64,000 nucleotides of DNA from Ulota crispa (lineage: Eukaryota; Streptophyta; Bryopsida; Orthotrichales; Orthotrichaceae), in contig OY987247.1 in the NCBI GenBank assembly GCA_963920765.1, positions 19,502,471-19,566,470 of the forward strand, given 5' to 3'. Made by a program: the position numbers and the translations under genes. Positions 50,202 to 61,974 of the stretch are shown here, piece after piece (within the stretch, counting starts at the first letter, position 1; each line of letters begins with the position of its first letter). The notes beneath the pieces are model-generated. The model made no database searches and was not told the origin of the DNA. It was given only the letters and a program-made list of their open reading frames with translations.

Positions 50202-52395
50202 CCCCAATCTGAACAAGCTCGTTTTTTCTTTCTTAATTCATCGACAATAGCCACTTCTACGGGAATGATTTCATAGGTAGGAAAACAAATTTTTGGGGAA
50301 TTCAACCGTATGATCTTGCCCTACACTATAGGAGGTTTTTGTAGGAAAAAGCTTAGGTCATTCTAGAAGCAAAAGAGTGAGATATTGACCTCTACAATGA
50401 AAAATAATAATAATAATTACCTACTGCCCAAAACTTTCATGAGCCCTTGACCGCACTTCTATATCAAAGAAATTGCTTTATGCAAACATGAGGTTTATTT
50501 TTATAGTGTGAACGACTAAGTTAGGTAGATGTTGAGAACCTCTAATTTGAATTGGAGGCATGGATCATACTTTGTAAATTCTTGCAATGCCTTAAGGCCA
50601 TGAACTTTGCATTTTCACTAAGTAAAATTGGAGGATTTATGTAAAAAATTAGAAATTTGAATCATTTTGATCAAAATGGAGAACATCAAGGACTTTTAGT
50701 CTACTATAATTTAGAAACAAATTAGTCAAAAGGAAAGTACAAAAAGAGCTCAAAAAGGAGAAGCAACAAATTGCACAGGGGCCAAAAACAATGGAGGTTT
50801 GGGAGTATCATACCTACCTACAAACTAAAACTTCTCTAAAGTTTCTTCTCATCAATCAAAATTGAATGACTAAAAAAGTTTTGCATATGTAATAAGCTAC
50901 CAAATGAATTTCAGATTTTTGTTTTAAAAATGTGTAATTTTGAATTCTTTTAATGGGTATCTCTTCATCCCTCTACTTCAAAAATTCACGCATAACTTTG
51001 TTAGTAAATGGGTGAATGAGATGAAAATTATAAGCCCACGTAGATCTTTGAATATAGTTCCAATTAGGATGAGGTTTATATGGGAATTTTTGTGGAATTA
51101 ATTGACAACTTTTCATTGGTGACCACTTCTGGTTTCACATTTTCATTTAAGGAGAAATGGAGGGTTAATTCAAAAAGAGTAGCAAAATGTTTGGAATTTC
51201 CGTGAAACTTGCATTACAAGGTAAGGATAGGGTGAGGTTTGTGTGGGAATTTTTGTAGATTTAATTGACGCTAACTCATTGGTGACCCCCTTAGGATTCA
51301 CAATTTCATATAATTGCTCAAAGAGGGAATATCAAGGTTCATATTCAAATCACATAGCAATAATAGTTGGAATGACTTGAAACTTGCACAGCTACTTCCA
51401 ATTAGGGTGAGGGTCATTTGGGAATTTTAGTGGAATTAATTGACACTAACTCATTAGTGACCTCCTTAGGGTTCACAATTTCATATAATTGAGATATGGA
51501 AGGGCAAATATATGTCCATAGTAGAAACGCCTGCTATGGGGCTTGAATTTGAACTACAGGTACTTATTGGGATAAGGTGCCACGTTAACTTTATTTGGAA
51601 GCATAAGGGTTGTTTATAGTTGTGACTTCTTTTGCAATTTTAGGGTTTTCTCAAACATGCGCTAGAGATGGTAAGTCAGAATAAATTTTGAACATTAACT
51701 AAGAAGTGTGCTCCATTTGGTTGTTTTAACCTTCAATCTCCTAAATGCCCAAGCCCTTTCTTAACTTCTTGGCTTTTTCAAGAAAGTGAACAATCAGCCA
51801 ACCTTCTCATAAATATCATCAAGTTTTTGAAAATTGTTATCGAATAAATTTGAACTTGACATGGTAGAGATTGCATGGAAAAAGAAAACACAACAATATC
51901 ACTATTAGTTTGAATGATTATAACGTTTCAACATGAGGGTGTTAAAGCTGCAAACAATGCTTGAACTTTTCTAATCCTCATTTTACATGTCAAATTTAAA
52001 AAGATGGTTATCAATACAATATGAGGTTCAAGATCATTACATGTTTAACTTTAGTCAATGTATAGCTTTCAAAGCCTATGAAAGTATTATTTTTAATGTG
52101 TTTTTCAATAAGGATTTTTCTCCAAGTGCTACTATATTTCAAACTCATTTTTAATATCTTCAAAAATACTAGAAAACCCAAGATTGCAGTGCCTAGTAGA
52201 CACCTTTGTACAAAATCTTGAGAACATATATCATCAACATTTGTTTTTGAAATCAGATTTTTGATGTTGAAAATAGACTACAAACTAAACTTGTGTTCAA
52301 AAGAAAATTCTAAAGAAAATGATTTCATAAGATTTTATTCAACTTCAAAGTTTAGTAAACACCCAAATTGGGTGCCTTGGGCATTTAGAGGTAAA
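50202..52395. mobile_element. possible larger relative of the Harbinger-like element
   Basis: The left end reads TTATCCCCAATCTGAACAAGC and then follows the interior of the 35445-36366 element to about 51.06 kb. A degraded complementary end (CCTTGGGCATTTAGAGGTAA) lies near 52.39 kb. The ends have diverged too far to show a clear duplication. The extra length is in part the triplicated block at 51.05-51.5 kb. Confidence 0.4.
51056..51490. repeat. three tandem units of about 175 bp
   Basis: Units starting near 51056, 51227 and 51402 share TTAGGGTGAGG, GGGAATTTT.GTGGAATTAATTGA and CATTGGTGACC-type words. The third unit is partial. The array is non-coding. Confidence 0.75.
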
Positions 52396-52559
52396 TGGAA
52401 CATGGGGTTCATTGAGAATGTGTCAGTTCTTTAGGAATATTTCTGGAATTGATTGACCCAGTGTTAGTTTTCACCTAGATGCAGCCAATTTTTGCAGCCA
52501 AGGCAAAGCATATACGGACTCCTTTGGAGTTGCAAGCTGGAGGGAATTTCCAAGGATAC

Positions 52560-53065
52560 TTTGACCCCTAATCAATCCAATCGTCTGTGCAGGGTATCTA
52601 GTGGACAGCCTGCCTGTTCATTGGATGGCTTCCACATCAATTCTCTAGACGGGATGTATCTCCCATTGACAGAACCTTAAGCTCCTTGGATAGACTAACC
52701 GCCCCTTCAAAACCTCCCGTCCAAACCCTACATGGAAATCTCAATTCCATCTGGACAGTTTGCTTGTCACCTTGACAAACTGCCCGCCTCCTTGACGGTC
52801 TGTCCTACTCCTCAATGGATTGAACTGCTTCCATGACAAACTGTCCGTCGCCTTGTTGGCTTGCCCAAGGCCTAGACAGTCTGTCCGTCACCTAGACTGC
52901 CTGTCCATTGCCTAAATAGCCCACTTGCTACTTAGATGGCCCAATTGTCTCCTAAGGATGTCCCACCCGTCACCTTGTTAGCCTGCCTGTGGCCTAGACA
53001 GCCCACCCATCTCTAGAGGACGGACTGCCTATTCCTTGACAGACTGGCCGTCCATAGGAATCATG
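52560..53065. repeat. GACGGC motif cluster 4, upstream of the kinase-fold gene
   Basis: GTCCGTC, CTTGACGG, GACAGTCTG, CTGCCCG and similar words occur about every 15 bp in both orientations over 500 bp. The cluster ends about 200 bp before the ATG of the kinase-fold gene at 53267. A weak TATA-like word (TTTTTATATG) lies at about 53070. Confidence 0.65.
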
Positions 53066-53266
53066 TTTTTATATGTCACTTTTGCCTAAACTTCCAGGAG
53101 TCTTTCATGCTCTGATGGTGCTACCTTGTCCTGGATTGACTTCAATCTTTGCTTGGAAGCGCAGGTGCTTGGGAAGGGGTTTGGATGGAGGAGGAGGGCA
53201 GAGTCTTGCAAATTTGCTAACTCCTAAATCCTAAATCCTTTTTTGTTAAACTTGTTTTATATTTCA

Positions 53267-55631
53267 ATGGCAAGGCATGATTTTTTGAAAGATAAATTGG
53301 ATGCCTAGATCTTAGGCATTGAGGATCCACTTGTGCAAATATCTGTAGAATCAACAGACTATGTTTTGGAGGTCATAGCTGCAAGGCTAGATGGGATCAA
53401 TACTATGGGTGCTGGAGAATCTTCAAAGGGGAAGAAGCAAAAGCAACAAAAGAGGCACAAAGCTAAAGATCCCAAGGACTAGCCAACGAAGATTGCAACT
53501 AGGAGGTTGCAAAAAGTAACATTGAATTTTTTTGAGCATTAATCCACCTTGCAATTGAATACAGCATACATCTTGCACGGAATGCAAGGAGTGGATACCG
53601 TTAAGAAAAAACTCCACCACTTGTTTTGGACAAAGATGTGCGCGGATGACTGGCTAGAAGATCGCATGAAGGTGAACTTCCAAAAATGGCTAGATGATCA
53701 AATGCAGACTTGAGTCTTCAACCTCGTCCAAGTTGTTGACGACATAAAAGACTTCAAATGGGATGATGAGCCAAAGCAAAAAGCATTGAAGCTGCTACAT
53801 AGGTAGGTGTATTGGTGGCATGATGCAATCCGTGGATTCTCCTCTAGCAATACTTGCCTTGCTCTATGGTTTAAAAAGAGTCAAAATTTGGCCATAGGTC
53901 AAGGGGCAGCAAGAGGGGTGGTGTTCCTTGAGCAAGTGGTAGTGGTGGACACTTTTTCTAGTAGCAGCAAACAAAGGAGGCATGGATGGGTGCATAGGGT
54001 TAGCCTCCAAAATTCTAAACATATTCCGGATACAATGGAATTAGCGGAGAAGACATCTTTGCATGTTGTTGACTTGAAGAAGGCTAGGGAGAAGTTGTCC
54101 ATTGTGGCATTGGTTTGCCCATGCAAGCATCTAGGAGTCATCAAATTCTTTGCTTTGAATGACACGACTATGAAATGTTTTTCACAGTGGTGGAATGGAG
54201 GTATTTTGGGTGCCATGTTTCATTTGGATTGCAAGAGCAAAGATTATGAAGAAATTGGAGAGCTTGCATATCACACAACTCCACAAGTGATGGAAGAAGC
54301 AAAACAAATCATGGCATACAAACGCAACCGCACCAAACTTGCAGGGGCAATGATTTGCATTGTAGAGGCAGTGCAGCAATATTTGGTACTACACAACAAC
54401 ATCACTTTGGATAACATCATGTTGCACTTTCCAAACAATGATAGAAGAATTATGTAGATCAGGCTGTGCAATTGGGGAATGGGCAGTTGCCTAAATGTAA
54501 TAACCCCTTTGTTGTATCAATTCCAAGACCCTCGATAGTTGCAAGGAGCCATACAGAAACATTAGTGGGTGGCATCGGAATTGATGTACTTGACTAGAGG
54601 GGCAGGATCTTTTCTATCTTCCATTAGTGTGGTTAAGCCACCATGTGTAGGTATACACACAGATGGATATGCCGCAAGGAAAATTGCGGCAAAGGTATGG
54701 AAGGCAGACAAAGAAAATGAAGAGATGATTCCTGATCATAATGCATTTAGTGTGTTCCAAGCAACATTGGGGGAAATATGCAAGGAGGATCCATTACAAC
54801 AACGCTCAGTGATGCATATTGTGCAATGACTCAATGGGGCTCCAACAAATTAGACACCACCTATGGGTTCCTACCGCAAAGCCCAAAATGAACAAGAACT
54901 AAAGGACAAAGAAGCTAGAAATGAAGGCTGGGTAATAGCATATTACAATGCAAGTGCAAATTTTGGGTTATACTACATAGCACTGGCGTCCATGACAATA
55001 CTCCCTCTGTCCCATTATAAAGCTCCAAAAAACTTCTCCACAAGGAATTAACTTTATTTTTAGTCATCATATTAGCAATAAATGCATTCTAGAATCAATA
55101 TACCACCTATCAAATATGTCCAAAATTTCAAGTTTTTATGTTGTCATTTAGACACCCAAACTCTATGCCAAATGTATCAAATTTAAGCATAATTTGTTGA
55201 GGCTGCCAGCTCTTCATTATTTTAGCTTTTCTAATAATGACACATGCATTCTAGAATCAATATACCATCTACCAAGTGTGTGCACAATCTCTTGCTTTGA
55301 TGATGCCATTTGAGCATCCAAACTCCATGCAAAAAGTACCATATTTGTACATGTTGCTAGCTCCTCATAATTGATGATTTAAAGATTAGTAGCAACAATG
55401 GTACCCCATATGGGCAAGGCCAAGCTTGTTTGGAGAGAAATGCTCTTTAATTGCTTAACTTGCCCCCAGGAGATCATTGGACATGACAAATGCTTTCTCA
55501 AAAATTGAAATTAGCAAAAGGAAGCTTTTTAGTGGGACAAGAACTATGCCTAATTTGGAGCTTTATATTGGGATAGAGGGAGTATTCGAGAAATACATGT
55601 CTAGCAATGCTTGCATTATTTTATGAATGTA
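53267..55631 (+). pseudogene. intronless kinase-fold gene, decayed and split by a Stowaway element
   Basis: From the ATG (MARHDFLKDKLDA) one frame runs without any frameshift to about 55000 and resumes after the inserted element with FEKYMSSNACIIL and a stop, about 590 codons. The N-terminal half is charged (SSKGKKQKQQKRHKAKD) and then hydrophobic. The C-terminal half has protein-kinase-like landmarks: VDLKKAREKLSI and the hinge-like SQWWNGG, a catalytic-loop-like LHNNITLDNIMLHF, a metal-loop-like RLCNWGMGS in place of DFG, WVASELMYLTRG where an APE-like motif is expected, and HTDGYAARKIAAKVWK. Asp is replaced by Asn in both catalytic motifs. Ten in-frame stops are present. It could be a transposon-carried or a host gene. 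The kinase-fold call rests on motif spacing only. Confidence 0.6.
55001..55582. mobile_element. Stowaway MITE (582 bp) inside the kinase-fold gene
   Basis: The ends CTCCCTCTGTCCCATTATA and complement (TGGGATAGAGGGAG) are flanked by TA on both sides, the classic Tc1/mariner Stowaway pattern. The interior contains two tandem copies of about 165 bp sharing TGCATTCTAGAATCAATATA and CATCCAAACTC. It interrupts the kinase-fold frame about 16 codons before its end. The frame resumes cleanly after the element. Confidence 0.95.
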
Positions 55632-57216
55632 ATGTTCTCCATATTCTTTTTTATATAAATCAATAAATGTTTTGTTGACCATTTTTAGGCTGTTTGTAAT
55701 GAATGGTTTTGTGATATGTTATTCAATTTATTCAAACTATGAAGTGTACCTCAAAAGGTCAAAATTTGTATGAAAATATGCAAAATTCAACAAAAGCACT
55801 AGAAGTGCAACATGTACTTTGAATTTTAATCTTTTCCAAACTAACCCTAAACTCGTGAAGGACAATTGTCTATTTGGGGAAAGGCTTGGATTTGGCCTTT
55901 GGAAATGTACGTATGTGTGAATTGCATTGTGTGATTTTTTGAGACTTTACTAAAGGTGGGGAAAGCAAACTCTTATGAGGGCATGTAGTTTTTTCTTAAT
56001 TACGTTAGTTGATGAAAAAGTTACACAAAAACTTAGGGACATTTGCGTAGGATTGCGTGTACAATTGTACCCTAAACTCTAACTCCAACTAGTCAAATTC
56101 TTTGTAATTTACATTGTTCCAATATTATAATTTGGAATTAGCTATTCACAGTCTTCTGTATAGAAGAAACTTAGAATGATTAATTTTCAATCGATGAGGT
56201 GAAGGTTTTAGGGTGTTTTTCTTTGTAGTTAATGAGGGGTTGTATACTCTAAAATAATCATAGAAACCCTTTGTTTTAATAAATTTTATATATTTTGGGA
56301 AATCAATTGAACTAAATTCAGTAGATTGTTTTTCACAACTTTATTATTGTCATGATTAGCATATTTCATTTCAATATTCAAATGCTTACCCATTTAGTGA
56401 TTTTAGTCATTCTATACCTTTATGTACTTACTAATTTTCCCATTTGTCATATGTATGGTTACAATTGATTTGAAAATTCTCCCACCCAAACCTAACTACC
56501 TAAGTACTAAAATTGATCTCAGACATAAGAAATCATATTGCAACTCCTAGTACATTAATTCTAAAAAATCAAGAGTAAAAGGTGTATGAGCGCATGAATT
56601 GTTTGGTCATCATGGATTATATTTTTGGTTATTTTACATTAAAATGTGTCACTCCATATCATTTAGAAATAGCTAACCTCCACAAGTACTTGTTGTAGTC
56701 TAACTACCCTAAACCTTAAGACCTTACAATTGCATTTCCCTAATACAAAACACCTAAACCCTAAATTCTAAACCCTAAACCTCCTAGAAGTGGCATTTTG
56801 CATTGATTTAGACATTGAAGAAAGTTTGGTCTTTTAGAGGGTGAAGGGATAAAGTATAAAACCAAAATTGCCTCTACGTTCTATGACTACTTGATAGGCC
56901 CAAATGAATTGAAGCACTACAAATTTGAAGCCACCATGTATTATGCAAAGAATGAAATATTTCAAAAAGGGACATTTATTTGAAGTTTTAAGGAATTTTT
57001 TTTGTTATAGACTAGTATAAAAACACATGGACATAAAGTGCAAAAAAGATGTAAAACATAATTGTGTACGTCCATTGTTGCTTCATGAAAGTGAAAGAAG
57101 CAAGAGTGGTTCTTCATATTAATGCCAAAATTGGCATGTAGGGTGATGAACAATGAGTATCCTAAATCTTTGCATATGACAACATGAAGACATTATTCTC
57201 TTCCACATAGAGTCAC
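55632..57216. other. no recognisable gene
   Basis: AT-rich sequence with only short frames. Near 56.75 kb there is a short run of telomere-like words (ACCCTAAA, CTAAACCCTAAA), a few copies only. Confidence 0.45.
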
Positions 57217-57735
57217 TCAACAATTTTTGTGCCTAAGATTGCACTTAGAAATGTCTTCATTACCCTCTTTTATAGCTGTTTGATTGTCGCCAAGTCCAAG
57301 TATCGGAATTTGTTGCGGCACTCTATAATCACTATCTCTTGGAACCTTGCCCGAGTCACCAGACATAGCACCAACAGATTTGGTATTGTCATCATTGTTG
57401 GATTTAGAATTGCCTCTTTTATTCAATGCGTCAAGAAGGGGGACAAGGTTGGTAGGAGGCAAAGGACAAACAATGGAGGATATTGTCCAAATAGGTCTTT
57501 GCCTGGTTGCATCCACAACCCCATCTGTATTGGGCATCCCTACAAAATCAAGTGGTTGGGTTGCCGCATGTTCTCTTTGCAGCCTTTGCCGTCCTCTTTT
57601 ACTCACATATTTAGTGGTAGTACTTTGTTGATGAGGATACTTAGATGGATTGTTCAGGCTTACACCCGGGCAAGATGAAGATCGGTTTGAAGTCCTTGGC
57701 TTTGTCATATTTAGAGCTGGAATGAGATTAGTCAA
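57217..57735 (-). pseudogene. unknown 172-codon open frame, possibly the end of CACTA element 3
   Basis: An uninterrupted frame codes for a low-complexity protein rich in Ser, Asn, Pro and Arg (YVSKRGRQRLQREHAATQP, SNNDDNTKSVGAMSGDSG). An acceptor-like CATTCCAG lies near its start, so it may be an exon starting near 57716. It lies downstream of the minus-strand DUF4216 fragment and could be a tail exon or second gene of that element. No family is recognised. Its intactness contrasts with the rest of the window. Confidence 0.4.
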
Positions 57736-58018
57736 TCGTGTGCCTATTGATGTCGATAGGAAATCCTTGTTTTTGGTGATGTCAAAACAAAAACAACCTT
57801 GTGTTAACCGTGTTCATACCAACAAAATTTTGACATCAATCAGCTTTCAAAATCTAAAATTTTTTGATGTCAAAATTTGTTAACATGAACTCAACACGCA
57901 GTAGTCAGGAATAGCAATCGCAATGTCAAAAAACACCACAATAACATCTTTCAATAAATAAATGTCATTATAGATGTCTACCAATACATGAATAGAAACA
58001 TAATGACCAGTTTGACAA

Positions 58019-59000
58019 GGGCACTTTTTTTTCACTATGGGTAACTCTCTAGAATTCACCCCTCCAAATTTTGGTAAAAACGTTGCCCATTTTAAAATTA
58101 TGGCCTAAAAAAGTAAAGACGTTATTCAAACGTCTGGCTAGATATTGTGATTAACATGATTGTAGTTCTCTCAGTGGAAGGGGCAATTTCACCATGGATA
58201 ACTTTTTAGGTTTCATTATTTACATACAGGTGAAAGCACTGCCCACTGTGAAAAACATAGTTTACAAAAATTTTGGACATCCAACAAGATATCTTCCTTG
58301 ATGTCAAAATGAACATAGCTGCCAGGGTGGCACTGACGATTTGTTTTACCAGAAGTAACTTCCCCAAAGTTACTGAGCATACACAAGTGAAACCATTTAC
58401 CTTAAATAAACACCTACTTTGGGATGTTTGACATGTCTACCAAGTTGTTTGCTGGGATGTCAAAACAAACATATCTAACACTTTGACAAATTGGGTCAAT
58501 TTCACTGAAAGTAAGTTTTGGAGAGTTACCATGCACTATAAGGTAAAAAACCTACTCACTTTAACAATTAAATTCTGTCAAAGTTTGGATGTCAAAGACA
58601 TGTCCATTTCAACATCAACCTCAACATGTTTGCCATGCTGGCAATTTTGGCTCAATTTAATAGTGGGTAATTTATCAAGGAGTTACCATGCAGGGCTAGG
58701 TAAGCACATTGCCCATTTCTAGAGTCACAAACCACGTATATGTTGATGTCTACTCCAACATTGAGTTACACATCATTGTGAACATAATGTGCCACGTTCA
58801 AAACAACATTCACTTTAACATCCTGCAATCTGGCTGAACTCCCTTTCAGTTTAGGGTGACAATTGGGTTGCCAGGGACTCTTTGAGGTAGATCAAGCATG
58901 TAACATTTGTGTGGACATGTGCCACAACACTATCAACGTCAACATTGATGTTTTCACTAACACATTTTTTGCAATAGTTAACATTAAGTTATAATGCAAG
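58019..59000. repeat. diverged tandem array, about 155-bp units
   Basis: Units beginning near 58019, 58180, 58331, 58485, 58639 and 58825 share a pattern of a GGCAATTT-like word, a TAACTT/GAGTTACC-like word, then a GGTAA..AC.TTGCCCA-like word and ATGTC-rich spacer. Copies are strongly diverged. The array lies between the DUF4216 fragment and the 57.2-57.7 kb frame. Confidence 0.6.
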
Positions 59001-59158
59001 GCTGACAATTGCGTGTTTAGTGGAACATCCCACTAAGTATGCAAATGCTCTGAAAGTCCACACTGTTTGTGACTCACGTAGGCCTTGACGTCCACTAAAA
59101 TATTGTGAATGTCATACAAAACGTGCTTATGACAATGTTTTGGCCATGCAATGTAGAG

Positions 59159-59506
59159 CTACAACGTGCAAGCTTCTTCTTCATTTCCCTCTGTAGCAGG
59201 CACAATATAGGTGCCACCTCTAGTGTCTAGTCTTCTTTTGGGTTCCATTTCTCTTGCAGCGGGTGCTAAACCAACAAAGTCAGCATTGTTACCAACATCA
59301 ATGATGGCAGGGTCATGTTGATCTTCATGTGGTGTTACATGTCGCCCAAGCACATCTGTTCTATAGATAATCTTCCATCCATTTTTTCCCGCATTGTCTA
59401 ACAAGAATACTTGCTGGCAATGCAATGGAAATGCAAATGAGTCAACGTTCACAGCGCTATCCATGCGGTTCAAATTGGCCATGCTTTTAAACAAATACAA
59501 AATCAT
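59159..59506 (-). pseudogene. CACTA element 3, DUF4216 fragment
   Basis: The minus strand reads MANLNRMDSAVNVDSFAF followed by PLHCQQVFLLDNAG, KNGWKIIYRTDVLGRHV and a polar tail to a stop. The block corresponds to AFPTQCQQVYFS and SWKVV of element 1. An acceptor-like TTTAAAAG precedes the fragment at about 59487. The rest of this transposase gene is not visible to its right in the window, where the 122-bp array begins. Confidence 0.75.
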
Positions 59507-61475
59507 AGCTTATAATTTCAGAAAATTAACTTTACAACCCTAACTAACCCAATTATTGTCAAACTCGAATGAAAAAATAGCCAAACACAAGGCTAGAACA
59601 TAGCAATCAATCAAACACCTTAATCAGAGCTTATCTTTTTAGAAAATTACCTTGACAGCTTCTAACTAGTCCAATTAGTATCAAACTTGAATGAGAAAAA
59701 AGCCAAAACATAAGGCTAGAACTTAGCAATCAAACAAAAACCAAAATCAAAGCTTATCTTTTCATGGAAGTTACCTTCACAGCCCCTTACTACCTGAGAT
59801 TTTAACAATTTCCAATGAGAAAAAAGCCAAAACGTAAGGCTAGAACTTAACATTCAAACAAATACAAAAATCAAAGCTTACCTTTTCAAAAAATTAACTT
59901 GATAATCAATAATTAACCCAATTATTCTCAAACTCAAATGAAAAATTAGCCAAACACAAGGCTAGAACATAGCAATCAAACAAATATAAAAATTAGAGCT
60001 TATATCTTCAGAAAATTACCTTGACAGCTCCTAACTAGTCTAATTAGTATCAAACTTGAATGGGAAAATAGCCAAAACATAAAGCCAGAACTAAGCAATC
60101 AATGAAACATCAAAATAAGAGCTTAAATTTTCAAACAGTTACCTTGACAGCCCCTTACTAATTGAGCTATTAGCAATTTCAAATGAGAAAAAAGCCATAC
60201 ACATGAATAGATCTTAGCATTCAATCAAATACCAAAAATTAGAGCTAATATTTTCAAAAACTTACCTTAACAACTCCTAACTAGTCCAATTATTATCAAA
60301 CTCAAATGAGAAAATAGCCAAAACACAAGGCCAAAATTAAGAAATCAATCAAACACCTCAATCAGCACTTATCTTTTCAGAAAATTATCTTCATAGCCCC
60401 TTACTAACCGATTTTTTAACAATTTCAAAAGAGAAAAAAGCCAAAACATAAGGCTAGAACTTAACATTCAAACAAATTAAAAAATTATAGCTTGTATTTT
60501 CAAAAAATTAACTTGACAGCCCATTACTACCTAAGTTTTTACCAATTTCAAAGGAGAAAAAAGCCAAAACATAAGGCCAAAACTTAACATTCAAACAAAC
60601 ACAAAAATCATAGCCTAAATTTTCAAAAAGTTAACTTTTTAGCCCCCAAGTAACCCAATTATTCTCAAACTTGAAAGAAAGAATAGCCAAACACAAGGCC
60701 AGAACATAGCAATCAATCAAACACCTTAATTAGAGCTTATCTTTTCAAAAATGACCTTGACAGCTCCTTACTAATTGAGTTTTTGACAATTTTGAAAGAG
60801 AAAATAGCCAAAACACAAGGCCAAAACATACCAATCAATCAAACACCTAAGTCCAGGCTTATCTTTTCAAAAAATTGCCTTCACAACCCCTTACTACCCA
60901 AGATTTCAACACTTTTGAATGAGGAAAAAGCCAAAACATACGGCCAGAACTTAACATTCAAACAAATACTAAAATCACAGCTTACCTTTTCAAAAAAATT
61001 CCTTGACAGCTCCTAACTAGCCCAATTAGTATCAAATTTGAATAAGAAAATAGCTAAAACACAAAGCCAAAACTAAGCATTCAAACAAATATCAAAATCA
61101 TAGCTTATGTTTTTAGAAAATTACCTTTGCAACCCCTAACGGAACCCAATTATTGTCAAACTTGAATGGGAAAATAGACATATGCATGGATTGAACTTAG
61201 CAATCCATCAAATTCAAAAACCAGTGCTTAAATTTTCAAAAAATTACATTCACAACCCCTAAAGAACCCTTTTTTTACCACATTCAATAGAGAAAATTGC
61301 CTAAACAATAGGCCAGATCTTAGCATTCAAACAAATACATAAATGAGAGCTTAAACATCAAAAAATAACCTTGACACCCTTTAACTAATCCAAATTTTAT
61401 CAAACTTGAATGAGAAAACAGCTATACACAAGGCTAGAACTTAGCATGGAACTGGATTAGACAATACCTCAAGTA
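59507..61475 (-). repeat. tandem array, about 16 units of 122 bp
   Basis: The units are seen by the recurring word AGAGCTTATCTTTTCA or a variant, near 59510, 59628, 59750, 59873, 59996, 60118, 60240, 60364, 60486, 60611, 60733, 60857, 60979, 61100, 61223 and 61346. Each also has CTTGACAGC, AGCCAAAACATAAGG and AACTTAGCAATCAA words. Read on the minus strand, each unit has an AAGGTAATTTT word like a splice donor. The array ends on the right near 61475 and on the left at the acceptor of the DUF4216 exon, so it may be an intron. Confidence 0.9.
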
Positions 61476-61970
61476 ATTTTAGAGTGATGGCATCAATTTT
61501 CAATTTGACAAGAACATTATGGAAGCCTAGACTCCTATACTTACTCCATTATTGGAAGCTGGCATTTTTTGAAAAAAAATGGCAATTTCTTTCCCGTATA
61601 TGCTTGAAGCCCACCTCCTTTTTTAAGCAATTTGTCCTTAAATTGCCCAAGAAAAATTACTGCCTCAACGTAAAGCTTGACAATACAACAGTCTTTTTTA
61701 AAATATATTGTGTCATTCTTCACAAAATTTTGGATTTTGCCGTAGTTTAAACGCAACAACGTCAACTTTGATGTCTATCATGAAGTTTCACGCAACACTT
61801 GACTCTCGCAATCGTCGATTTTGGGAAAATGGTAATCTCACACTATTCCACGTGGTGTTCTAAATATACAAGATGACATTATTGCCCAGCTTTTGCCAGA
61901 AGGCTCAAAAAATTGCATGGAATCAGTAGGTGGTTTATTGTCCGTCATTTTTGATTGTGAATGTGCACAA
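61476..61970. other. spacer between the inverted arrays, left part
   Basis: Non-coding, with short frames only. It contains no unit of the 122-bp repeat. Confidence 0.4.
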
Positions 61971-61974
61971 TGCA

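Noticed and set aside
56740-56790. Telomere-like words ACCCTAAA
   Set aside because: Only a few imperfect copies, too few for an interstitial telomere block.
59507-61475. Regularly spaced repeats that might suggest a CRISPR array
   Set aside because: The whole 122-bp unit is repeated without unique spacers, and the setting is eukaryotic.
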